Shown: positions 1 to 7,095 of the stretch, piece after piece
Layout of the letters: every line of letters begins with the position of its first letter
How positions within the stretch are numbered: the first letter of the stretch is position 1
Assembly: GCA_002322865.1 (NCBI GenBank)
Contig: DCOH01000065.1
Coordinates: 33,511 to 75,065, forward strand
Length of the DNA: 41,555 nt
Direction: 5' to 3'
From: Sphingobacterium sp. UBA1575
GTDB lineage: Bacteria > Bacteroidota > Bacteroidia > Sphingobacteriales > Sphingobacteriaceae
The notes under the pieces: model-generated
Databases searched by the model: none
Told to the model about the DNA's origin: nothing
What the model saw: the letters and a program-made list of their open reading frames with translations, nothing else
Position numbers and translations under genes: made by a program

Positions 1-774
1 CACAAAGCAATGGTCATATCCAGTTCCGTTTCTCAATTGCTCCTCATTAGCCTCAAAATCCTGCGCAATGGTCTTGGGCACCCTAAAATCAAAGGCTGTA
101 CCTTCCACAGGCATAACTCCTCCTTCCGGGATCTGTTTTTCATTGATCGGAACAAATTCATCCGAATTTATTTGGACTATATGGTTCAATACATCGCCAT
201 TCCCTTCGCCATTCAGATTGAAATAGGCATGGCTGGTCAAATTGATGATGGTTGTGGCGTTTGTGGTCGCTCGAAACTTGATGATGATCTCATTCTCATT
301 GCTCAATTCATAGGAAACCGAAGTCTTCAGTTCTCCAGGAAAACCTTCCTCACCATCGGCAGAGACATAATAGAAATCCACCAGTTTCTTAAAACTGACT
401 TGCCTGTCCCACACTTTGGTATGAAAACCTTCCTTTCCGCCATGCAGACTGTTCGGACCATTGTTCAGCGATAGGGTGAATTCCTGATCATCAATACAGA
501 ATTTCCCTGCTGCAATGCGGTTGCAGAAGCGGCCGATCGTAGCTCCATGATATTGTTCCTGGGCATTCACATAACCTTTTATACTGTCAAAACCCAACAC
601 CACATCGATCAGATTACCAAACTTATCCGGTACCAATGCACTCACCAATCGGGCGCCATAATCCGTTAGGGCAATCTGCATCCCCGCCCGGTTTCTCAAC
701 GTGATCAGGTGGGTATTCTTGTTGTTTATCTTATCTTCAAAATCCTTTGCTAAAGGTAGCGGGTAAGTCGTCAT
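1..774 (-). CDS. galM: Aldose 1-epimerase (galactose mutarotase), 3' end cut by window
   Basis: Interconverts alpha and beta anomers of aldoses such as galactose, feeding the Leloir pathway. The minus strand reads open for 258 codons from an ATG at 774 (MTTYPLPLAKDFEDK) to the window edge. Family landmarks seen are YGARLVSALVPDK near the N-terminus, the NSLHGGKEGFHTKVW block with its conserved histidines, TSHAYFNLNGEG carrying the likely catalytic histidine, and YDHCFV at the edge. The family is usually about 340-390 residues, so roughly the last quarter, including the catalytic glutamate, lies outside the window. There is no N-terminal signal peptide, which suggests a cytoplasmic enzyme. A TATCTTTA box 22 bases upstream gives a likely promoter. 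Confidence 0.93.
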   Translation of the reverse strand, partial: MTTYPLPLAKDFEDKINNKNTHLITLRNRAGMQIALTDYGARLVSALVPDKFGNLIDVVLGFDSIKGYVNAQEQYHGATIGRFCNRIAAGKFCIDDQEFTLSLNNGPNSLHGGKEGFHTKVWDRQVSFKKLVDFYYVSADGEEGFPGELKTSVSYELSNENEIIIKFRATTNATTIINLTSHAYFNLNGEGNGDVLNHIVQINSDEFVPINEKQIPEGGVMPVEGTAFDFRVPKTIAQDFEANEEQLRNGTGYDHCFV

Positions 775-795
775 GTTATTCTCGGTTATTGTTCC

Positions 796-803
796 TAAAG
801 ATA
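796..803 (-). promoter_or_regulatory. Probable -7 box of the aldose epimerase gene
   Basis: TATCTTTA on the minus strand fits the Bacteroidota -7 consensus TAnnTTTG at seven of eight positions. An ATTG lies 20 bases upstream, in -33 position. The start codon is 21 bases downstream. Confidence 0.45.
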
Positions 804-882
804 GCAAATATCCAACCCCTTAGCAATTAGAAAAGGCTTTATTATTTCTTCTGATTTTTGTAAATTGGTAAAAATCAAGTAT

Positions 883-1287
883 ATGAACAAACTCTACGCC
901 TTATTCTTTCTGCTCAGTTTCCTGTTGTTTCTCTTTTCCATGTTGGTGGTGCCTGCCGATGTCATTGCCCGTATTCCCTTCCAAGGCAAACAATTTGTTT
1001 TTCCCGAGCGAAATATTGTTTGGGTTTTAGCCCTTACCGCTTTGGTATTCGCCTTGCTCTATCTGTTTACCTTTAAATTTCTGCAGTCTTCCCGTTGGGG
1101 ATACATGCATTTTATCTGTTTTACGTTCCTGTCCATCAACATCATTAGCTACTCCTTCCTCCAGCGGTATGCCATGGATAAAATATCCGAATTATTTACC
1201 GGTTCGATGGCGATCCTCCTCTGGATGCAGCTCATCTATCCGATTAATCTGCTGATGGGCCTCTTCCGCCGAAAATCCAACTTTTAG
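883..1287 (+). CDS. Small four-helix integral membrane protein, unknown function
   Basis: A 134-residue protein starting MNKLYALFFLLSF. I do not recognise a named family. It has four hydrophobic stretches at about residues 4-24, 46-65, 74-94 and 106-128, with a basic C-terminal tail (LFRRKSNF), so it is probably an inner-membrane protein with both ends cytoplasmic. The ATG at 883 is preferred over an in-frame TTG at 865 because the hydrophobic helix then begins directly at the N-terminus. A near-consensus -7 box (GATTTTTG, 853-860) sits 22 bases before this ATG. It lies on plus between the divergent epimerase gene and dgt. The 54-base gap to dgt contains dgt's own promoter. No enzymatic motif is visible. 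Confidence 0.72.
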   Translation: MNKLYALFFLLSFLLFLFSMLVVPADVIARIPFQGKQFVFPERNIVWVLALTALVFALLYLFTFKFLQSSRWGYMHFICFTFLSINIISYSFLQRYAMDKISELFTGSMAILLWMQLIYPINLLMGLFRRKSNF

Positions 1288-1310
1288 GCCAAGCTCCCCT
1301 TTTAAAAACG

Positions 1311-1318
1311 TATATTTG
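1311..1318 (+). promoter_or_regulatory. -7 promoter box for dgt
   Basis: TATATTTG is an exact match to TAnnTTTG. It lies in the intergenic gap 23 bases upstream of the dgt ATG at 1342. No clear -33 TTTG was found. Confidence 0.55.
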
Positions 1319-1341
1319 CAATCCAAAATCCTATATTGGAG

Positions 1342-2688
1342 ATGAACTGGAAACAATTGATATCAGCAAAGAGGTGGGGATATGAAGATCGGGTACCAAG
1401 TGAACAATTTGATGCACGATCGGAGTTTCAACGGGATTACGACCGTTTGATTTTCTCCTCTCCTTTTAGACGTTTACAAAATAAAACACAGGTATTTCCA
1501 TTGCCAGGGGCAGTGTTTGTCCACAACAGGTTGACCCATAGTTTGGAGGTTGCCTCAGTTGGAAGGTCATTGGGACGCTTGTTCTATAACCTGCTGAAAA
1601 AGAACAACCCTAACATTGATGAAGAAGCGCCATACCTTCAGGAGGTCGGCAATATTGTTTCCGCGGCCTGTCTTTCCCACGACCTAGGGAATCCTGCTTT
1701 CGGACATTCCGGCGAAGCCGCTATTTCTTCCTTTTTTACCGATGGTAAAGGACAGAAATACCAGGAGATGCTGACGAAAGAACAATGGGCTGATATCACC
1801 CATTTTGAAGGGAATGCCAATGCCTTGCGCATCTTGACCCATCCCTTTAATGGCAAAGATCCGAAAGGTTTTGCATTGACCTATACTAGTCTTGCGGCCA
1901 TCGTGAAATATCCATGTGCTGCCATTGATGGCCATATCAAAGGATCCCATCACCGTAAAAAGTACGGGTATTTCGATGCGGAAAAGGAAACCTTTGAAAA
2001 GATTGCCCAGGAGTTGGGACTGGAAAGAGATTCAGCCAATCCTCATGGCTACTTGAGGCATCCCTTGGTGTACCTGGTTGAAGCGGCGGATGATATCTGT
2101 TATAATATCATCGATCTGGAAGATGCCCATCACTTGAAGATATTGAGTTACGAAGAGGTGGAAGCCTTACTGTTACCTTTATGTGGGGGTGAAAACCTGA
2201 AATCCCGTTTGGCAGACCTGGAAGATCCTTCCAGCAGGGTAGCACTATTGCGCGCAAAAGCCATCAATACCTTGATCAATGCCTGCGCAGAGGTTTTTGT
2301 GGATAACCAAGATCAATTTCTGGCTGGAACTTTCCAAAAACCACTGATGGATGCATTGGATGAGGATATTGTCGCCCATATGAAAACGATCTCCCAGATC
2401 TCCGTTAAGAAAATATACAATGCGGCAACTGTGGTGCAGATCGAAATTGCCGGTTTCAAGGTAATGAATGCACTATTGGAGGAATTCGTGCCGGCCTATC
2501 TGAAATCGAACAAATCTCTTTTTGATAAAAAATTGGTCGCCATGATCCCTTCCCAATTCCATAGTAAAGAAGAGGATACCTATTCCAAGATCCGATCCGT
2601 ACTGGATTTTGTGTCCGGGATGACCGATGTGTATGCCGTAGATCTTTATAGAAAGATCAAAGGGATATCGATTGCCTCGCTCGACTAG
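1342..2688 (+). CDS. dgt: Deoxyguanosinetriphosphate triphosphohydrolase (dGTPase)
   Basis: Hydrolyses dGTP to deoxyguanosine and triphosphate, shaping dNTP pools; cytoplasmic. The 448-residue protein has the HD-superfamily metal site: FRRLQNKTQVFPLPG, then NRLTHSLEVASVGRSLG (His66), then SHDLGNPAFGHSGE (His113-Asp114), and later EAADDICYNIIDLEDAH, which supplies the last ligand Asp. Length fits the bacterial dGTPase family. The ATG at 1342 gives MNWKQLISAKRWG; an in-frame TTG six bases earlier is less likely. It has its own TATATTTG promoter and is followed by topB 63 bases downstream. Just after its stop lies a 7-base periodic TAG-rich tract (2692-2719). Confidence 0.95.
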   Translation: MNWKQLISAKRWGYEDRVPSEQFDARSEFQRDYDRLIFSSPFRRLQNKTQVFPLPGAVFVHNRLTHSLEVASVGRSLGRLFYNLLKKNNPNIDEEAPYLQEVGNIVSAACLSHDLGNPAFGHSGEAAISSFFTDGKGQKYQEMLTKEQWADITHFEGNANALRILTHPFNGKDPKGFALTYTSLAAIVKYPCAAIDGHIKGSHHRKKYGYFDAEKETFEKIAQELGLERDSANPHGYLRHPLVYLVEAADDICYNIIDLEDAHHLKILSYEEVEALLLPLCGGENLKSRLADLEDPSSRVALLRAKAINTLINACAEVFVDNQDQFLAGTFQKPLMDALDEDIVAHMKTISQISVKKIYNAATVVQIEIAGFKVMNALLEEFVPAYLKSNKSLFDKKLVAMIPSQFHSKEEDTYSKIRSVLDFVSGMTDVYAVDLYRKIKGISIASLD

Positions 2689-2691
2689 GAG

Positions 2692-2719
2692 AGTATTTAG
2701 TAGATAGTATTTAGTAGTT
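2692..2719 (+). repeat. Heptamer-periodic TAG-rich tract after dgt stop
   Basis: Four heptamers (AGTATTT, AGTAGAT, AGTATTT, AGTAGTT), forming two copies of a 14-base unit, begin three bases after the dgt stop codon. The 7-base period puts TAG in successive frames. It is a diverged relative of the cleaner tracts at 11039, 13949 and 41512. Confidence 0.6.
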
Positions 2720-2751
2720 AGACAGATTACTTTATAAATTAGAAGATAAAG

Positions 2752-4866
2752 ATGCGTACCGTTGTGATAGCAGAGAAACCCTCTGTGGCGAGGGATTTGG
2801 CCCGGGTTATGGGGGCAAAGGAAGTTAAGGATGGATATATCAGTGGAAATGGATATGCCTTTACCTATGCATTTGGGCATTTGGTTCAATTATGTACGCC
2901 GCAGGCTTATGGTTTTCACAATTGGTCGGTATCCAACCTGCCTATTATCCCGGAAAACTTTGCCTTAGAAGTGAAGAAGGTTCGTAAGGATGGGAAACAG
3001 GTGGATGATGCCGGAGCCTTGAAACAGTTGAATACCATCAAATGGCTGATTGACCAAGCCGAAGAAATCATCGTGGCAACGGATGCGGGGAGGGAAGGGG
3101 AGCTGATCTTCCGGAACATCTACTATTACCTTCGATCAAATATTCCATTCAAACGTCTTTGGATCTCTTCACAGACCGATAAGGCCATTAAAGAAGGTTT
3201 TGCCAACTTGAAGGACGGTTCCGAATACGATAGCCTTTACCAATCTGCCCGTTCTCGTTCGGAATCCGATTGGCTTATCGGTATCAATGCCACCCAAGCC
3301 CTTACTTTGGCTGCGGGAAATAAAGGCCTACTATCCTTAGGGCGGGTGCAAACACCGACCCTAGCGATGATCTGTGCCAGATATCTGGAGAATAAAGATT
3401 TTAAACCAACCGCATTCTACAAAATACAGGCGGGTTTTGAAAAAGATGGAATCTCCTTCAAAGCCACTACCCAAAAAATCGATAAGAAGGAGGATGCCGA
3501 GGCCAACATGGCCAAGCTTCAGGTGGGCATGGACGCCCAAGTAACGCATGTAGAGGCGAAGGAAACGAAAGAGCAACCGCCTTTATTGTTCGATCTTACT
3601 TCCCTTCAGCAGGATGCGAATAAGAAATATGGTTATTCAGCCGATCAGACGCTTAGTATAGCCCAAACACTATACGAAAAGAAGGTCATCACCTATCCGC
3701 GTACCGGTTCCCGCTATATTGGCGAGGATGTGTTTGAAAAGATCGAAGAATTATTTCAACACCTGGCCGATACAGCGACTGAAAGCATAGCTGTGATCAG
3801 TAAAAACCTGATAGGAGCTAAGCTGAATAAGCGATCGGTGGACGATAAGAAAGTCACCGACCACCATGCCCTGCTCGTTACGGATGAAAAACCTGCTCCC
3901 ATGCCAATGGATCAGCAAAATATCTACAACATGATCGCTAAGCGGATGGTGGAGAGTTTTTCGGAGGTTTGTATCAAGGATATCACCACGGTTAACATTG
4001 ATGCGGCCGGTATCGAATTGATCGCTAAAGGTACCGTGATCCGACAGTACGGCTGGCGCTTGTCTGCCGATCAGGTCGAAATCCCAGAAGATGATAAAAA
4101 TAACGACGATCAGGATAATGAAAATGCGCAATTACCCAAACTTTCACCGGCAGAAATCCTAGAAGTATTACAGATCGAACTTTCTGAACGTTTTACCAAG
4201 GCTAAGCCCATACATACGGAAGCTTCTCTGTTAAAGGCCATGGAAACCTCCGGCAAGGAGATCGAGGATGAGGAAATGCGTCAGGCAATGAAGGATTGTG
4301 GATTGGGGACACCTGCTACCCGCGCAGCCACCATTGAAACCCTGTTCCAACGGGACTACATCAAAAGGGATAAAAAGAAACTGATCCCTACCGAAAAGGG
4401 GTTGGCAGTTTACCAATTGGTCAAGGATCGTTCTATCGCTAAAGTAACCTTGACCGGAAAATGGGAACAGAAACTGGAGGAAATGCGGGCAAACAAGGTG
4501 AGCTATGAGGTGTTCATGAAACATATCAAGGACTACACAGAGAAGATCACCAAGGAATTATTGCAGCTGCGCATTGCCATTGCCCATGAAGAGCTGAAAC
4601 CATTGCAGAAAGGGAAGATCAAATGCCCTAAATGTGCCAATGGTCAGATCCATCTGTTTGAGAAAGTTGCCCAATGCGATCATTATGCCCGAGGTTGTGA
4701 TTTCAAGATCTGGCGTACGTTGAACGGTGTATTCCTGGAAGAAAAGGAAATGAAGAATCTCCTGGAAAAGGGGAAAACATCGGTACTAAAAGGCGTGAAA
4801 AACCAACAAGGACAGCTGCAGGACGCCGCTCTTCTGTTCGAGAACTTCAAAGTAAATATCGCTTAG
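2752..4866 (+). CDS. topB: DNA topoisomerase III (type IA)
   Basis: Type IA topoisomerase that passes single strands and decatenates DNA, usually with a RecQ-family helicase. The 704 residues start with a TOPRIM domain (VVIAEKPSVARDLARV, with Glu8; ATDAGREGE with Asp111). Next come the SARSRSESDWLIGINATQA region and SLGRVQTPTLAM. The catalytic tyrosine Tyr315 lies in ITYPRTGSRYI. The C-terminus carries a topoisomerase zinc finger (CPKCANGQIHLFE with two further cysteines). The residue after YPRT is Gly where many relatives have Asp. An acidic insert (IPEDDKNNDDQDNEN) is near residue 450. A single-gene transcript is likely; the upstream gap contains the TAG-heptamer tract. Confidence 0.95.
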   Translation: MRTVVIAEKPSVARDLARVMGAKEVKDGYISGNGYAFTYAFGHLVQLCTPQAYGFHNWSVSNLPIIPENFALEVKKVRKDGKQVDDAGALKQLNTIKWLIDQAEEIIVATDAGREGELIFRNIYYYLRSNIPFKRLWISSQTDKAIKEGFANLKDGSEYDSLYQSARSRSESDWLIGINATQALTLAAGNKGLLSLGRVQTPTLAMICARYLENKDFKPTAFYKIQAGFEKDGISFKATTQKIDKKEDAEANMAKLQVGMDAQVTHVEAKETKEQPPLLFDLTSLQQDANKKYGYSADQTLSIAQTLYEKKVITYPRTGSRYIGEDVFEKIEELFQHLADTATESIAVISKNLIGAKLNKRSVDDKKVTDHHALLVTDEKPAPMPMDQQNIYNMIAKRMVESFSEVCIKDITTVNIDAAGIELIAKGTVIRQYGWRLSADQVEIPEDDKNNDDQDNENAQLPKLSPAEILEVLQIELSERFTKAKPIHTEASLLKAMETSGKEIEDEEMRQAMKDCGLGTPATRAATIETLFQRDYIKRDKKKLIPTEKGLAVYQLVKDRSIAKVTLTGKWEQKLEEMRANKVSYEVFMKHIKDYTEKITKELLQLRIAIAHEELKPLQKGKIKCPKCANGQIHLFEKVAQCDHYARGCDFKIWRTLNGVFLEEKEMKNLLEKGKTSVLKGVKNQQGQLQDAALLFENFKVNIA

Positions 4867-4907
4867 TAAGCCAAAAAAATACAAGCTCTTTTCACTACCT
4901 TAGGGAT

Positions 4908-5558
4908 ATGGAGAAAATCTATGTCTTTTCTGGTTTGGGGGCAGACCGTCGGGTATTTGCCAAATTGGATCTTTCGGGTTTTGAAGTGGTCTATGTCGAT
5001 TGGCTGAAGCCACGACCCGCTGAGGCATTTGAAAGTTATGTATTTCGCTTGGCCGACCATTACCAGATCCCCAAACAGGGAGCGCTCGTCCTTGGGCTTT
5101 CCTTTGGCGGCATGTGCGTTTCTGAATTGGCAAAATATTACGATTTCAAAAAAACGGTATTGATCTCTTCCGCCAAAACAAAGGATGAACTGCCCAAACT
5201 ATTGGGTATTTCCAAATGGCTTTCTCTCCATAAACTATTGCCCGAAGCACCAAGCAGTAAAGCATCCATGAAGGTGCTGACCTGGCTTTTTGGTGTCAAG
5301 GACGAAGCAGATCAGGAATTTTTCAAGGAGATTATTCAGGATACGGATCCGGAATTTCTGAAATGGGCCATCGATAAGATCGTTCATTGGGAGAATAAAC
5401 AGGTTCCGGTGAACTGCTTACACCTGCATGGCGATAAGGACCATCTTCTTCCCATTCAACATGTGGATTACAGCATCCGGATAAAAGGAGGTGGGCATTT
5501 CATGGTGTGGAACAAAGCGGCCGAACTTTCTTTCCCAATCAAGAATTTTTTGAACTAG
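4908..5558 (+). CDS. Alpha/beta-hydrolase-fold protein
   Basis: A small (216 residue) alpha/beta-hydrolase-like protein of unknown substrate. The fold signature is an N-terminal strand-turn (IYVFSGLGADRRVF, an oxyanion-type loop), a nucleophile elbow GLSFGG with Ser65, an acid residue in LHLHGDKDHL (Asp176 or Asp178) and a histidine in GGGHFMVW (His197), in the correct order for a catalytic triad. No signal peptide, so probably cytoplasmic. A TACCTTAG box ends only four bases before the ATG, which suggests a very short or absent 5' leader. The next gene starts 30 bases after its stop but has its own promoter. Confidence 0.82.
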   Translation: MEKIYVFSGLGADRRVFAKLDLSGFEVVYVDWLKPRPAEAFESYVFRLADHYQIPKQGALVLGLSFGGMCVSELAKYYDFKKTVLISSAKTKDELPKLLGISKWLSLHKLLPEAPSSKASMKVLTWLFGVKDEADQEFFKEIIQDTDPEFLKWAIDKIVHWENKQVPVNCLHLHGDKDHLLPIQHVDYSIRIKGGGHFMVWNKAAELSFPIKNFLN

Positions 5559-5574
5559 TATACATCATTTCCCT

Positions 5575-5582
5575 TACCTTTG
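5575..5582 (+). promoter_or_regulatory. -7 promoter box adjacent to start codon (leaderless candidate)
   Basis: TACCTTTG matches TAnnTTTG exactly. A TTTG at 5549-5552 lies 22 bases upstream as -33 element. The box ends six bases before the ATG at 5589, so the transcript should start at or next to the start codon. Confidence 0.6.
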
Positions 5583-5588
5583 CTGCCT

Positions 5589-6569
5589 ATGGCGACAAAA
5601 CTGTATAATCCGTTCCTGGATTTTAAATTTGACCCGAATACTTGTTTTTTATCCGGTAAAACCCTTACATCTGCTGATGAGCGGATCCAAGTTTTTCCGG
5701 TCTGGATGATGCAGGCCTTCCAATTGGAAGACCAACCCTTCAAGATGTTGGATGAAAGCATGCGTACCTATAAACAATTGCAATTGCCTTGCTCGGCAGA
5801 AGTTTCGGAAACCATTTCCCACCTGGAGAATAAAGTTCAAAAAGCTGCGGAGATCGGGTATGAGGGCATGAAGGAGCTTAGCCAATTGGAATTGTTCCAA
5901 TGGATTTCAAAAATACTTTACGGCGTTGTTTTCAATGAGATCCAGGCAGGTATCAAGCAGGCCGTACTTTCGGGCGAAGAAATGAACTTCTCCCAGGCGT
6001 TGGTTCAAAAATTCCGGAACTTGCATGCCATGTTGCAGTCCTTGATTGTTCCCATGGAGTTTGAACATAAAAACCCGTTTACCATTGAAGTGTTCCCAGT
6101 AGATAATCCGGAGAATACCTTTATGTATAGGGATGAGATCAATACCTTGATCTTTTCCTTGCGTATGGGAGATTTTGGTTTGATCGCTACCTTACAGGAT
6201 AACGGCACCCACGCGATCTATCATGAAGAGGCATTGGCAACTATAAAAGGGGAAACTTTGCATCCTATCCAATTTGAAGAAATCTGTGCCCGGTATTTCT
6301 ATTCGGCCTATCTGTTCAACCGCCTTCCGGAATATACGTATATGGAAGTTCCCGATAAGGTTTTTGTAGAGCCGATGCCTTTGAACGACTGGACCATGAA
6401 GCCTATTTTTGATAATTGGCAGGTGAAGACCTACGGACAGGTCTTGGAAAACTTTTGGAAGCCTTGGGGATTTACCCTCTTTGAGATCATCAAAAATCCA
6501 GAGCAGCCCATGAGCTTTTTGACCGATGAAAACGGTGGATTTAAGAAAGATATCGAACTTCCTAAATAA
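5589..6569 (+). CDS. Conserved protein of unknown function
   Basis: A soluble 326-residue protein starting MATKLYNPFLDFKFDPNTCFLSGK. I do not recognise a named domain. The N-terminal CFLSGK segment, a helical middle (ENKVQKAAEIGYEGMKELSQLELFQWISKILYGVVF) and a tail rich in aromatic residues (NFWKPWGFTLFEII) suggest a globular cytoplasmic protein. No signal peptide or membrane helix is visible. The ATG at 5589 is preferred to an in-frame TTG at 5580 because that TTG lies inside the promoter box TACCTTTG. It is followed by a strong hairpin terminator (6573-6595), so it appears to be a monocistronic unit. Confidence 0.75.
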   Translation: MATKLYNPFLDFKFDPNTCFLSGKTLTSADERIQVFPVWMMQAFQLEDQPFKMLDESMRTYKQLQLPCSAEVSETISHLENKVQKAAEIGYEGMKELSQLELFQWISKILYGVVFNEIQAGIKQAVLSGEEMNFSQALVQKFRNLHAMLQSLIVPMEFEHKNPFTIEVFPVDNPENTFMYRDEINTLIFSLRMGDFGLIATLQDNGTHAIYHEEALATIKGETLHPIQFEEICARYFYSAYLFNRLPEYTYMEVPDKVFVEPMPLNDWTMKPIFDNWQVKTYGQVLENFWKPWGFTLFEIIKNPEQPMSFLTDENGGFKKDIELPK

Positions 6570-6572
6570 AAC

Positions 6573-6595
6573 AAAACCAGCTTATTGCTGGTTTT
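6573..6595 (+). terminator. Rho-independent terminator
   Basis: AAAACCAGC / GCTGGTTTT, a perfect 9-bp stem with a 5-base loop, starts four bases after the stop of the upstream gene and ends in a T tract. Confidence 0.8.
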
Positions 6596-6623
6596 ATTGT
6601 ATATTTATAATCATAAAAAGATT

Positions 6624-7055
6624 ATGCGTTTATTTATCACGACCATATTAGCTATCCTTGTCTCATTTGCTACTGCCCAAGAAAAAGCAAAAGTGGATAC
6701 CAGCATCGTTAAGGATGTAGATCGGATTCCCGAATTTAATGGTGGATCGCGAAGTTGGCAGCAGTTCCTCACTAACAACATCAAGCTAATGGATGCCATT
6801 GAAATGATGGATAGTACCCAATATGTAGATTTTGGAGCAAAACAAACGGCCATTATGGAATTTACCGTGTGCGAAGATGGTTCGGTCTGTGACGTGGAGG
6901 TCGTTAATAAAAATAAACTTAGTCCTGCCTTTGTAGATGAAACCCTTCGGGTGATGAAAAAATCACCGAAATGGAAGCCTGCCTTGAAAAATAATACCCC
7001 CGTAAGAACTCGGTTTAGGCAACATATTACAGCCGTATTGATCGATGATCTATAA
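6624..7055 (+). CDS. Secreted TonB C-terminal-domain protein
   Basis: A 143-residue exported protein. It has a signal peptide (MRLFITTILAILVSFATAQ, cleavage after the Ala of TAQ) followed by one TonB_C-like domain: VDRIPEFNGGSRSWQQFLTNNI, then AIMEFTVCEDGSVCDVEVVNKN, then FVDETLRVMKKSPKWKPALKNNTPVRTRFRQHI. The PEFxGG...W..F and P.W.PA..N..PVR patterns are characteristic of stand-alone periplasmic TonB_C proteins common in Bacteroidota. No membrane-anchoring proline-rich spacer is present, so it is not a classical energy-transducing TonB. It starts 29 bases after the preceding terminator; a TATATTTA box at 6600-6607 is the likely promoter. Confidence 0.82.
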   Translation: MRLFITTILAILVSFATAQEKAKVDTSIVKDVDRIPEFNGGSRSWQQFLTNNIKLMDAIEMMDSTQYVDFGAKQTAIMEFTVCEDGSVCDVEVVNKNKLSPAFVDETLRVMKKSPKWKPALKNNTPVRTRFRQHITAVLIDDL

Positions 7056-7095
7056 TCTTCCGATACCGCAATATTACATAGGGTAAATTACAAAC

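Noticed and set aside
10..474. 154-codon plus-strand open frame
   Set aside because: Antisense to the aldose 1-epimerase, whose frame is intact and conserved.
6624..7055. Classical TonB energy transducer
   Set aside because: It has a cleavable signal peptide and lacks the membrane anchor and proline-rich spacer; only the C-terminal-domain fold is present.
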